From: Ruminococcus sp. UBA4275 | GTDB lineage: Bacteria; Bacillota; Clostridia; Oscillospirales; Ruminococcaceae | Direction of reading: 5' to 3' | NCBI GenBank assembly: GCA_002395085.1 | Contig: DGVV01000168.1 | Location: forward strand, 1-64,000 | Length of the DNA stretch: 64,000 nucleotides | Shown here: positions 8,218-20,951 of the stretch, in pieces | How positions within the stretch are numbered: position 1 is the stretch's first letter | Layout of the letters: every line of letters begins with the position of its first letter | Notes under the pieces: generated by a model | What the model saw: the letters and a program-made list of their open reading frames with translations, nothing else | The model's database searches: none | What the model was told of the DNA's origin: nothing | Position numbers and translations under genes: made by a program

Positions 8218-9582
8218 TTATTGCAGAATAATTTGTTTCAGGAGTGTGAGGTCAATCGCATTGATGCTGCCGTCACTGTTCAGGTCTGCTGCCTCGGAGA
8301 TTTCAGCCGTTTCCGTCAGCAGATATTTTTGCAGCAGAACCGCATCCGCTACATTGACAATGCCGTCACTGTTCAGATCGCCTTTGACCGGCTGCGGATC
8401 TTTATTTGTTTGCGGCTGATAGGTCTTGCCGCCGATGGAAAACAGTTTTTGCTGCAAAACCGGATCTTCCATTTTGCAGGTATTGCGGTTATAATGTCCG
8501 CCGGGGGTAGACCACATCACGGGACAATGCCCGCGCTGATAAGCCTCCTCACAGACTGCGGAAAGGAAACGCCGAACCGATTCCGGTTCTTTGTTTTTGG
8601 TCGGGCAGCCATATTCTCCGATGATCACCGGAATGCCCCTGTCTGTGAATGCAGCTTTCATCATGTCCATCTCATTGCGCAGCGAGGCGTAATCCTGATC
8701 GCTGCCCCATGTCGGAGTTGCTTTGCCCCAGTCTGCATCTTCCTCCAGAATCGCAAAGCCGGCGGGGGAGTAATAATGCACCGAAACTGCCATGCGGTTA
8801 GCGGGGTCATCCGGCATCCTGAAAAGGCTGTCGCAGGTGCGGTCAATGCCGGTATTGTAACCGGAAATCAGCAGATGCCGCCTCGGATTGTTGCCGCCGG
8901 ATGCGCGAATCACATCCACAAATGTCTGATTGATCTCATTGCAGAGCGCATAGGATTCCGCCTTGCCCTCTGTGCCGCCCCACGGATTCCAGATGGATTC
9001 CCAGCCCAATTCTTCATTCTGCGATTCAAACATCAGATAATCGCTGTAATCTTTGAAGCTGTCTGCGATTTGTTCCCACATCCGCTTATAGCGCTTCATA
9101 CTTTCGGTCTTGTCGTCCGGAAATTTGTTGACCCATCCGCCGTCCCAGTGAATATTGATGATTGCGTACATTCCGCTTTCGAGCGTCCAGTCAACAACCT
9201 CATGAACGCGCGCATCATATTCGCTGTTGATCGTATAGGTTCCGTCGTGTTCCATCATATTTGACCATGCGACCGGTATGCGCAGAACGCCGAAGCCTTC
9301 CTTCGCAATGCCTTCGATGATTTCTTTCGTAATGACAGGGCTTCCCCATGCGGTCTCATAATTCTGCGGTTTGCCTTCCGACCATTGTTTGATCCAGTCA
9401 TCCTCATACCAGTTCGGACAAGCCTCAAAGGTATTGCCGAGGTTGATGCCGATGCCCATATCCCGAACCAGCTCAAGGGTGGATATTTCGCGCATATTGT
9501 TTTCTGCAGAAACGTGCATTCCGCATCCTGAGATAGCCAGAAATCCCGCAGTTGCTGCTGCAAAAAAGCGTTTCCAGTTCAT
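8218..9582 (-). CDS. Secreted GH5 endoglucanase-type enzyme with dockerin
   Basis: The 454-residue protein has a signal peptide ending near VSAE, then a GH5 TIM barrel (about residues 35-375) opening with MGIGINLGNTFEA, a pattern typical of subfamily GH5_4 endoglucanases and xyloglucanases. The acid/base Glu is in ESQNEELGW near 188 and the nucleophile Glu in VIIGEYGCP near 322. A short linker leads to a C-terminal type I dockerin (GDLNSDGIVNVAD and DLNSDGSINAID). The start has GGAG seven nt upstream. It would cleave beta-1,4-glucan or xyloglucan on the cellulosome; the exact substrate is not fixed by sequence. The long leader carries hairpins and an apparent attenuator. Confidence 0.93.
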   Translation of the reverse strand: MNWKRFFAAATAGFLAISGCGMHVSAENNMREISTLELVRDMGIGINLGNTFEACPNWYEDDWIKQWSEGKPQNYETAWGSPVITKEIIEGIAKEGFGVLRIPVAWSNMMEHDGTYTINSEYDARVHEVVDWTLESGMYAIINIHWDGGWVNKFPDDKTESMKRYKRMWEQIADSFKDYSDYLMFESQNEELGWESIWNPWGGTEGKAESYALCNEINQTFVDVIRASGGNNPRRHLLISGYNTGIDRTCDSLFRMPDDPANRMAVSVHYYSPAGFAILEEDADWGKATPTWGSDQDYASLRNEMDMMKAAFTDRGIPVIIGEYGCPTKNKEPESVRRFLSAVCEEAYQRGHCPVMWSTPGGHYNRNTCKMEDPVLQQKLFSIGGKTYQPQTNKDPQPVKGDLNSDGIVNVADAVLLQKYLLTETAEISEAADLNSDGSINAIDLTLLKQIILQ

Positions 9583-9782
9583 ACTGACACTCCTTTTTAT
9601 GGGAAGGATATGCCCCGAACAGTCTAAGGGGGCTCAGACTGTTCGGGGGAAAGTGGGAAAGTTGTATGTGTGCTAAAAAAAGATGATACGGATCTTCCGG
9701 TATGTATGAGAGGATGAAGACCCGTATCCGTTCAGAGGGATCCTTGCGCATCAGCATCGGGGGATGCTGACGGACCTGACAT
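9583..9782 (-). promoter_or_regulatory. Hairpin-rich 5' leader of the GH5 gene
   Basis: The 200-nt leader between promoter and GH5 start holds three hairpins in transcript order: an 8-bp stem at 9751-9770, a 13-bp stem followed by seven T residues at 9675-9728, and a perfect 13-bp stem (CCCCGAACAGTCT with AGACTGTTCGGGG) at 9613-9648, 30 nt before the GH5 start codon. A frame opening at ATG 9749 (MRKDPSERIR) runs across the second and third hairpins into the GH5 gene but has no clear ribosome-binding site. The leader looks like a conditional-termination device. Confidence 0.6.
9675..9728 (-). terminator. Internal terminator (attenuator) in GH5 leader
   Basis: GATACGGGTCTTC pairs with GAAGATCCGTATC (13 bp, one G-U) across an 18-nt loop. 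After a 3-nt gap the minus strand has seven T residues. It lies about 93 nt before the GH5 start. Confidence 0.6.
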
Positions 9783-9787
9783 TTCCC

Positions 9788-9816
9788 ATTATACAGAAAA
9801 ACCATAAATCCGTCAA
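9788..9816 (-). promoter_or_regulatory. Sigma-A promoter of the GH5 gene
   Basis: TTGACG (9811-9816), 17-nt spacer, TATAAT (9788-9793) on the minus strand. Confidence 0.88.
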
Positions 9817-9874
9817 CTCACAAAAGCGGCAAAAGGTGGACAAAATCCACATTTTTCGGGCGGCGGAATACAGA

Positions 9875-9912
9875 AACGCCCCGATTGTACGCGGGGTACA
9901 AATCGGGGCGTT
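9875..9912 (-). terminator. Hairpin downstream of the GlsB-like gene
   Basis: Stem AACGCCCCGATTTGTAC with GTACAATCGGGGCGTT (one bulged base) and a 5-nt loop; the T-run after it is short (TTTCTGT). Likely terminator of the gene at 9943-10185. Confidence 0.55.
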
Positions 9913-9942
9913 CATGTCTGAATACAGTATGGAAAGCGCAGA

Positions 9943-10185
9943 TTATTGCTTCATCTTTCTGACAATGAAGATGAACAGGCAAGCACCGACAATCGAAAGC
10001 AGGAGGCCGGAGAGCCAGCCGTGACCGAAGCCCAGCAGATTGCCGATCACACCGCCGATCAGACCGCCGATGAGACCGCAGACGGCATTGACGATGAATC
10101 CCTTATCCTCGCTTCCCATGATTTTTCCGGCAACAGAGCCGGAGAATGCGCCGAGGAGAATTTCGATAATCAATTTAATAAGCAT
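9943..10185 (-). CDS. GlsB/YeaQ/YmgE-family membrane protein
   Basis: The 80-residue protein is almost wholly hydrophobic, with three short Gly-rich membrane segments (LLGAFSGSVAGKIMG, CGLIGGLIGGVIGNLLGF and GLLLSIVGACLFIFIVRK). This is the transglycosylase-associated GlsB/YeaQ/YmgE pattern linked to general stress. Its start follows AGGAGG closely. It forms a single-gene unit with its own promoter and terminator, placed between two cellulosomal enzyme genes. Its molecular function is unknown. Confidence 0.88.
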   Translation of the reverse strand: MLIKLIIEILLGAFSGSVAGKIMGSEDKGFIVNAVCGLIGGLIGGVIGNLLGFGHGWLSGLLLSIVGACLFIFIVRKMKQ

Positions 10186-10248
10186 AACAGTTTCCTCCTA
10201 TATCCTTATTCGTTTGATGCAGCATTTTCTCTTGCTGTATCTGAATGT

Positions 10249-10277
10249 ATTATACCATGCGGAATCGGAAAAAGCAA
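10249..10277 (-). promoter_or_regulatory. Promoter of the GlsB-like gene
   Basis: TATAAT (10249-10254) with a weak TTGCTT -35 (10272-10277) at 17 nt on the minus strand. Confidence 0.65.
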
Positions 10278-10583
10278 GATGTTTTTCTGGTAAAATCATG
10301 AAGAATTTATGATTTATTCATAATAATTGCATGAAGTGTCATACAACTCGGATAATTCATCATGGTAATTTGCAGCATAATTGGTTATAATAAAGGGGCA
10401 GGATGCGGACAATCCTGCGTTTGCGTGCTGTTTCTTCGTCTGTGTACATGATCTTTTATGCGCCGTACCCCTTCACGGCACAAAAGGTTATATACACGGG
10501 GCGGAGACAGTTGAGAGGGAACTGCATACAGCTACGCAGACAAGAAATTATGATGCGCGCAGATTGCGCAGAGGGAGAGTGTC
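10278..10583 (+). promoter_or_regulatory. Promoter region and leader of the GH9 gene
   Basis: This 306-nt gap is AT-rich to about 10390 and holds a TATAAT at 10386-10391 with a poor -35 (TGGTAA at 10363-10368). The leader of about 185 nt begins with a hairpin (GCAGGAT with ATCCTGC at 10400-10424). A 66-codon frame starting at ATG 10403 overlaps the GH9 start; it probably arises by chance. The ribosome-binding site before ATG 10584 is GAGGGAGAG. No terminator is visible in this leader. Confidence 0.5.
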
Positions 10584-12959
10584 ATGAAAAGACATACGGG
10601 TAAACGAGTACTGAGCGTACTCACGGCATCTCTGATGCTGACGGCTGCTTCCCAGACCGTCATTCCGGCAAATGTGTTTGCTGAATTTTCCAACGAAAAC
10701 AATTTGATCTCCAATGCGACCTTTGACAGCGGTACGACTGACTGGGGTACTTATAAGGAGAGCGGCGGTGCCTGCACGCTGACCACTGAAAACGGCAAGC
10801 TTGCACTCAAGGTTTCCTCGCTTGGCAAGGTCAATTATGCTGTGCAGGTGTTCTATAACATCATTCCGCTGTATCAGAACGGAGTCTACCACCTGCATTA
10901 TGAAATTTCCAGTTCCGTTCCGCGTACCATTGAAGGTATGATTCAGCAGAACGGCGGCACGTATCAGGCGTATACGTGGAAGCAGCTGGATCTGACAGAG
11001 TCCCCGCTGGTTATGGATTACGACTTCACCATGGAGAAGGAAACTGACATCATGACGAAGCTCGTGTTCAACTGCGGCGTGCGCAAGGGTGAGGAAAATC
11101 TCCCTGAGCATACCATTTATATTGACAATGTATCGCTTGAACTGATCGACGACAGCAACGTGCAGTACGAAGCATTTAAGCCGTATGCACCGCCTATCGT
11201 GACCAATCAGGTCGGTTACCGTACTGACAGCCAGAAAACCGCTGTTGTGCGCAAGGATGCCGGCACGGATGAGTTCAAGGTCGTCAAGGCGGATGATCCG
11301 TCAAGCGTTGTTTATTCCGGCAAGCTTTCTGCTGCGGTTGAGAATTCCAGTGCGAAGGAAACTGACCGTATCGCAGATTTCTCCTCGGTGAAAGAGCCGG
11401 GTACTTATGTTATTACCTGCGGTTCGCTGGATAAATCCTATCCTTTCACGATTGCGGATGACCCCTATCAGAAGCTGATGGATGATTCTGTGCGGATGCT
11501 GTATCTTCAGCGCTGCGGCTGCGCAGTCGAGGATGAAAAGTTCTCTCATCCTGCCTGCCACAATACTATGGCAACGATCTACGGCACGAACGAGAAGATC
11601 GACGTAACCGGCGGCTGGCATGATGCCGGTGACTACGGCAGATATGTTGTTCCGGCTGCAAAGACCATTGCTGATCTGCTTTACGCTTACGAGGTCAATC
11701 CGGATCTCTTTGGCGACAACATCGGCATTCCGGAGAGCGGAAATCAGGTTCCGGATGTGCTGGATGAGGCACGGTATGAGCTGGAATGGATGCTCAAAAT
11801 GCAGGCGCAGAACGGCGGTGTGTATCACAAGGTTTCCTGCGCAACATTTCCTGCATATCAGATGCCTGAGGATGAAGTCGGTGAGCTGATTGTAACGCCG
11901 GTTTCTACGACCGCAACGGCTGATTTTGCAGCTTCGATGGCTCTGGCAGCAGAATTCTATGAAGAATTCGACAAGAACTTTGCTGACAAGTGCCTGAGTG
12001 CTGCGGAGCGTGCATGGGGCTTCCTGGAGCAGAATCCGGACTTCATTTTCAAGAATCCGGCTGATATTGTGACCGGTGATTACGGCGACAGGACTGACAA
12101 AGATGAGCGTTACTGGGCGGCTGCACAGCTTTACCGTGCAACGAAAAAGGATACCTACCGTACCGCACTGGAAGGCATGACAACCTCGACCGGTATGGAC
12201 TGGTCTACTGTTGGCGATTACGGCAACATTGCGCTGCTTTCGATGGACGGTCTCGATCAGAACTCTGCTATCTATACTGCTGCTGCGAAGAAGATTACCT
12301 CGCAGGCAGATACGATGCGTACAATCGTGCAGAACAGCCCCTACGGTTCTCCGATTACCAAGTATAACTGGGGCAGCAATATGACCATCGCGAATGCCGG
12401 CATTATTCTCGGCCTTGCGAACAGAATCACCGGCGACAGCAGCTACCTGAGCGCAGCAGAAGCTGTGCAGAGCTACCTGCTTGGTCAGAATCCGCTTGGA
12501 ACTTGTTTCGTGACCGGTTATGGTACGGTTGCGCCGGAGCATCCGCATCACCGTCCGTCGATGGTTGTGGGCGAGGCCATGAAAGGTATGCTGGTCGGCG
12601 GCGTAAACTCCTCCCTTGAGGACGATGCTGCTAAGGCATACTGCAAGGGCGAGCCTGCTGCAAAGTGCTACATTGACAACGCTGAGAGCTACTCCACCAA
12701 CGAAATCACGATTTACTGGAACTCTCCGCTGACCTATTTGCTGACGCTGACCGGTTCGGGTCAGGCAGATCAGCCGTCTGTCAAGTATGACGTGAACGGT
12801 GACGGCGCATTCAATGTGAAGGATATTGTTGCACTTCAGCGTTACCTGCTGACCATTGACGATGATCTTGCAGATTGGGAGGCAGGCGATGTCAATGGCG
12901 ACGGCAAACTGACCGCTGTTGATCTCTCGCTTCTCAAACAGGAAATCCTGAATAACTGA
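10584..12959 (+). CDS. Secreted GH9 endoglucanase with CBM4-like module and dockerin
   Basis: The 791-residue protein has, in order, a signal peptide ending near VFAE, a CBM4-like beta-sandwich (about 40-190), a CelD_N immunoglobulin-like domain (about 205-295), a GH9 catalytic domain (about 300-730) and a type I dockerin (DVNGDGAFNVKD and DVNGDGKLTAVD). The catalytic base and partner Asp are intact in GGWHDAGDYGRY near 345, the substrate-binding His/Arg motif in PEHPHHRPS near 655, and the catalytic acid Glu in STNEITIYWN near 705. It is expected to cleave beta-1,4-glucan from the cellulosome. Its intact motifs contrast with the degenerate GH9 at 25796. Confidence 0.95.
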   Translation: MKRHTGKRVLSVLTASLMLTAASQTVIPANVFAEFSNENNLISNATFDSGTTDWGTYKESGGACTLTTENGKLALKVSSLGKVNYAVQVFYNIIPLYQNGVYHLHYEISSSVPRTIEGMIQQNGGTYQAYTWKQLDLTESPLVMDYDFTMEKETDIMTKLVFNCGVRKGEENLPEHTIYIDNVSLELIDDSNVQYEAFKPYAPPIVTNQVGYRTDSQKTAVVRKDAGTDEFKVVKADDPSSVVYSGKLSAAVENSSAKETDRIADFSSVKEPGTYVITCGSLDKSYPFTIADDPYQKLMDDSVRMLYLQRCGCAVEDEKFSHPACHNTMATIYGTNEKIDVTGGWHDAGDYGRYVVPAAKTIADLLYAYEVNPDLFGDNIGIPESGNQVPDVLDEARYELEWMLKMQAQNGGVYHKVSCATFPAYQMPEDEVGELIVTPVSTTATADFAASMALAAEFYEEFDKNFADKCLSAAERAWGFLEQNPDFIFKNPADIVTGDYGDRTDKDERYWAAAQLYRATKKDTYRTALEGMTTSTGMDWSTVGDYGNIALLSMDGLDQNSAIYTAAAKKITSQADTMRTIVQNSPYGSPITKYNWGSNMTIANAGIILGLANRITGDSSYLSAAEAVQSYLLGQNPLGTCFVTGYGTVAPEHPHHRPSMVVGEAMKGMLVGGVNSSLEDDAAKAYCKGEPAAKCYIDNAESYSTNEITIYWNSPLTYLLTLTGSGQADQPSVKYDVNGDGAFNVKDIVALQRYLLTIDDDLADWEAGDVNGDGKLTAVDLSLLKQEILNN

Positions 12960-12970
12960 TTGTATATTTA

Positions 12971-13005
12971 AAAAGGCAGCCGGCTTTCGGGTCGGCTGCC
13001 TTTTT
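12971..13005 (+). terminator. Terminator of the GH9 gene
   Basis: Stem GGCAGCCG with CGGCTGCC, followed by five T residues, 12 nt after the stop codon. Confidence 0.85.
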
Positions 13006-13028
13006 GTGCATCGGTTTGAGTGTGCGTA

Positions 13029-13057
13029 TTGACAAGGCGCGGGAATCCGTGTAAAAT
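13029..13057 (+). promoter_or_regulatory. Sigma-A promoter of the CmpB-like gene
   Basis: TTGACA (13029-13034), 17-nt spacer, TAAAAT (13052-13057). Confidence 0.8.
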
Positions 13058-13088
13058 AGAAGTAAATCAACAGAAAAGAGTGATTCTG

Positions 13089-13805
13089 ATGGGCTATTTC
13101 CTCATCCTGACCTTTCTGTTCGCAGTCGGCGGTATGACCGGCTGGGGCATTGAAGTGATATACCGGCGGTTTGTATCGCAGAAGCACTGGGTCAATCCCG
13201 GTTTTCTGACCGGTCCGTGCCTGCCGTTGTACGGATTCAGCTTGTGCATCCTGTATTTGCTGGCAGGACTGGAATCGCGTATTCCTGCCGCAGATATTCG
13301 CATACAAAAGCTGCTGCTATTTCTGCTGATGGGCGCTGCCATTACTGCACTGGAATACGCAGTCGGTCGGATCATGATTGAGACCCAGCATATCCGGCTG
13401 TGGGATTACAGCACTTGTCTGGGGAATATTCAGGGGATTATTTGTCCGCGGTATTCGTTTTACTGGATGATCCTCAGCGCGATGTACTATTTCTTTGTGC
13501 ATCCGCATATTTTAGCTGCACTGGAATGGCTCTCGCGCAATCTCGCATTTTCGTTCTGCATCGGTTTTTTCTACGGCATTCTTGTGATTGATTTTGCATA
13601 TTCCATTCGGATTATGCGTCGTATCCGGATGTTTGCGCGCGAAAAGCAGATTGTTGTGCGGCTGGAAGCGCTGCGTGAAGAAATCAATTTTAATCTGCAA
13701 AAGCGCCGTCCGCGTTTTCTGCTCTCACTCAAAACGGAAAGACCGCTTGCAGAAATTCTGGAACAGTATCACGAAAAACTGCGAAACCGGACGGAGAAGC
13801 ATTAA
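13089..13805 (+). CDS. Putative ABC-type membrane protein, CmpB family
   Basis: The 238-residue protein has about five to six membrane segments, the pattern of the putative ABC-transporter CmpB family (PF06541): MGYFLILTFLFAVGGMTGW at the N-terminus and a WVNPGFLTGPCLPLYGF loop. The start is ATG 13089, 32 nt after the -10 box; the frame extends upstream through the promoter and is cut accordingly. The C-terminal 60 residues are basic and cytoplasmic. The role is unknown. The next gene, 12 nt on, is a DUF2974 hydrolase, so the two are probably one transcript. Confidence 0.8.
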   Translation: MGYFLILTFLFAVGGMTGWGIEVIYRRFVSQKHWVNPGFLTGPCLPLYGFSLCILYLLAGLESRIPAADIRIQKLLLFLLMGAAITALEYAVGRIMIETQHIRLWDYSTCLGNIQGIICPRYSFYWMILSAMYYFFVHPHILAALEWLSRNLAFSFCIGFFYGILVIDFAYSIRIMRRIRMFAREKQIVVRLEALREEINFNLQKRRPRFLLSLKTERPLAEILEQYHEKLRNRTEKH

Positions 13806-13817
13806 CAGGAGTATGAT

Positions 13818-14939
13818 ATGGCGAATATTTTGGATTATCTGGACTGGCGCGGGGATCTCACCTTTGCGCAGGATTCGTTTAACACAGTCGATGCATTGAT
13901 TCTGGCACAGCTTAGTTATGTGCCGCTGGACGGTATTGTACCGCTTGATTTTGATGCGCGCATCTCACTGAAACAGGCTGCGGAGGCATTTGATCCTGAA
14001 CATACAGATGAAAAACAGCGTAGTTTTTGTTATCTGGAAGATCAGCAGCTGCTGGCAAAACTGGGTCAGTCGCGTCGCTTTCAGGACGTTCTGCTGACCG
14101 GTTATTTCAGCCGGACTGCCCCGCTGGATGATCTGCAATTTTCTGCGATGACCTGCATTTTGCCTGACGGTTCAGGCTACATCTCATTTCGCGGTACAGA
14201 CGGCAGCATCGCAGGCTGGAAAGAAGATTTTAACATCAGCTATATGTCCGAGACACCCGGTCAGCAGCTTGCAGTGGAATATGTGAGCCGATTCTGCAAG
14301 GCGACAACCGGTAATGTGATGCTGGGCGGTCATTCCAAAGGCGGAAATTTCGCTGTATATGCTGCTGTTTTCTGTGATGCGGCTGCAAAGCGGCGTTTGC
14401 TGCGGGTTTATGATTTTGACGGTCCCGGATTCCGCGATGATATTGCCGCCTCCAAAGCCTATACGGAGATGCTGCCGCGCATCTACTGCGTGATACCGCA
14501 GTCTTCGCTGGTCGGCCAGCTTCTCACGGGGAATACCGAACATCAGATTGTAAAAAGCAGCGGAACCGGTGTCGGACAGCATCTGATTTACTCCTGGAAT
14601 GTGCAGGGCAGGGAACTGGTCTTTGCACAGGAACTATCCAAATTCGGGGTGTTTATTAACCGCACGCTGAATGGCTGGTTAAGCAGCATGGATGCACCCG
14701 CGAGACGTTCTTTGACGGAGGCTGTTTTTGATGTGATTCAGGCGCCGGAAAAAGACACTTTCTACGAAATGAATCGTCATAAGCTGCGTTCAATCGGTGC
14801 AATCGTTAAGGCGATGCGCGAACTGGATCCCGAAGCACAGGCTGTTCTGAAAAATGCGATTGCGCTGCTGGCACAGCAAAACAAGAAGGCGCTGTTTCCG
14901 GAGAAGCACGTTCGCACCGGAAAGCGTGCAGCGAAATAA
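13818..14939 (+). CDS. DUF2974 (Mbeg1-like) alpha/beta-hydrolase
   Basis: The 373-residue protein resembles DUF2974 lipase-like proteins. The N-terminal ANILDYLDWRGDLTF opening is characteristic. The nucleophile elbow GGHSKGG is near residue 168, with a preceding ISFRGTD segment like class 3 lipases and a DFDGPGF segment after it that may supply a catalytic Asp. There is no signal peptide, so it is probably cytoplasmic. AGGAG lies six nt before ATG. It follows the CmpB-like gene by 12 nt. The substrate is unknown. Confidence 0.85.
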   Translation: MANILDYLDWRGDLTFAQDSFNTVDALILAQLSYVPLDGIVPLDFDARISLKQAAEAFDPEHTDEKQRSFCYLEDQQLLAKLGQSRRFQDVLLTGYFSRTAPLDDLQFSAMTCILPDGSGYISFRGTDGSIAGWKEDFNISYMSETPGQQLAVEYVSRFCKATTGNVMLGGHSKGGNFAVYAAVFCDAAAKRRLLRVYDFDGPGFRDDIAASKAYTEMLPRIYCVIPQSSLVGQLLTGNTEHQIVKSSGTGVGQHLIYSWNVQGRELVFAQELSKFGVFINRTLNGWLSSMDAPARRSLTEAVFDVIQAPEKDTFYEMNRHKLRSIGAIVKAMRELDPEAQAVLKNAIALLAQQNKKALFPEKHVRTGKRAAK

Positions 14940-14966
14940 CCGGTACAGCTCTCAAACTGTACCGGT
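14939..14966 (+). terminator. Hairpin after the DUF2974 gene
   Basis: Perfect 10-bp stem ACCGGTACAG/CTGTACCGGT overlapping the stop codon, with a TTTTT tract 12 nt further on. A second stem (TGCCCGTCTGC with GCAGGCGGGCA) lies at 14982-15007. The termination function is uncertain for either strand. Confidence 0.4.
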
Positions 14967-15024
14967 CAACGAATATGTTTTTGCCCGTCTGCTTTGGCAG
15001 GCGGGCAATTCTGACAGATGCACT

Positions 15025-15387
15025 TTACGGGTCAGGCGTCATTTCGATATAATATTGCAGCAATTCCGGCAGTTCTGCAACTGCTGATCCGTCGAATGCG
15101 ATTGCACCGAGCGATTTCAGATGCGCAACTGTGTAGCTATTCTCATGAAATGTAAGCAGAATCACCTTATATGGCAGTTTGATGAGAAGATTTGCTGCTT
15201 CGATGCCCGAAAGTGTGCGAAGATCGACAATGACTGCTTCCGGATTCATTTTTTCTGCTGCTGTGTAAAATGCTTGCGGTTCTGGTGAGCAGGTCTGTAC
15301 GCGATAACCTGCTTCCTGTAGCTGCTGAATCAGTTTTTGAATAAGTCTGTCGTCGATATTTGGCAGAAGAATATCATGATTTGTCAA
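15025..15387 (-). CDS. Stand-alone receiver-like protein
   Basis: The 120-residue protein looks like a degenerate response-regulator receiver domain: strands HDILLPNIDD, EAVIVDLRTLSG (Asp in the phosphoacceptor position), YKVILLTFH and GAIAFDGSA. The usual conserved Lys after the last strand is missing. No output domain follows. The start is TTG 15387 with AGAGGTG six nt upstream; an in-frame ATG at 15408 lies inside the -10 box and cannot be used. No histidine kinase is adjacent. It may be a pseudo-receiver that acts by binding a partner; the function is unknown. Confidence 0.65.
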   Translation of the reverse strand: MTNHDILLPNIDDRLIQKLIQQLQEAGYRVQTCSPEPQAFYTAAEKMNPEAVIVDLRTLSGIEAANLLIKLPYKVILLTFHENSYTVAHLKSLGAIAFDGSAVAELPELLQYYIEMTPDP

Positions 15388-15407
15388 TCTTATCACCTCT
15401 GTATACA

Positions 15408-15436
15408 ATCATACCACATTCCGAAAGACTTGTCAA
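15408..15436 (-). promoter_or_regulatory. Sigma-A promoter of the receiver-like gene
   Basis: TTGACA (15431-15436), 17-nt spacer, TATGAT (15408-15413) on the minus strand; sets the TTG start of the gene. Confidence 0.85.
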
Positions 15437-15519
15437 TCTAAATTACGACATAATTCGACAATAAATACCATAAATCGCGTTAAAGAGCATTTTCAAAGCT
15501 CATTTTCTATATTTCAGAC

Positions 15520-15571
15520 AAAAAGACGCGCCTCAGGCTTCAGATATTTGACATCTGAAACTGAGGCGCGT
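15520..15571 (-). terminator. Terminator of the GH2 gene
   Basis: A long stem (ACGCGCCTCAGTTTCAGAT with ATCTGAAGCCTGAGGCGCGT, one bulge) is followed by CTTTTTG on the minus strand, 17 nt after the GH2 stop codon. Confidence 0.85.
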
Positions 15572-15588
15572 GAATTGGGGGATGCGGA

Positions 15589-20598
<5,010 letters not shown>

Positions 20599-20639
20599 TC
20601 AGGTTTTTGTTTGTGTAAAATTACCGGATTTCTACTCAC

Positions 20640-20668
20640 ATTATAAACGATGTATGTACAAAGAACAA
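20640..20668 (-). promoter_or_regulatory. Promoter of the GH2 gene
   Basis: TATAAT (20640-20645) with TTGTTC (20663-20668) at 17 nt on the minus strand. Confidence 0.7.
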
Positions 20669-20835
20669 GGGGCATTCCGCAGATAAACTGGATGAATTGC
20701 AGAAATCTGAACATATTATGAACGAATTATAGTTTTTGTAAGTCATGCGGCGTGCATTTCGCGAATTTTGTGAAGATGTCTGTACAAACGCTTGCCATTT
20801 TCTGCGAATCGTCCAGAAAATCTGTGAAAACGCTA

Positions 20836-20865
20836 TTGTAATGTATGCAACAAATCTAGTATTAT
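20836..20865 (+). promoter_or_regulatory. Possible promoter of the GH141-like gene
   Basis: TTGTAA and TATTAT at 18 nt within the 377-nt divergent gap 20575-20951. The leader has a hairpin GCGGATA with TGTCCGC (20881-20906). The middle of the gap (20670-20830) shows nothing else I can name. Confidence 0.4.
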
Positions 20866-20951
20866 AGTTATAGTACATTGCGGATAGACCTGACAGAATG
20901 TCCGCAGTGCAAATGTGATTGAAATGGACATCATAACAAAGGGGGATCATT

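Noticed and set aside
10403..10603. A 66-codon upstream ORF overlapping the GH9 start
   Set aside because: Starts about 11 nt after the -10 box with very short spacing to its purine run and unnatural composition; probably chance in GC-rich DNA.
11301..13307. A 668-codon open frame on the minus strand opposite the GH9 gene
   Set aside because: It is an antisense shadow of a clear GH9-dockerin gene; its translation is His/Arg/Cys-rich with no domain, and codon bias of the sense gene explains it.
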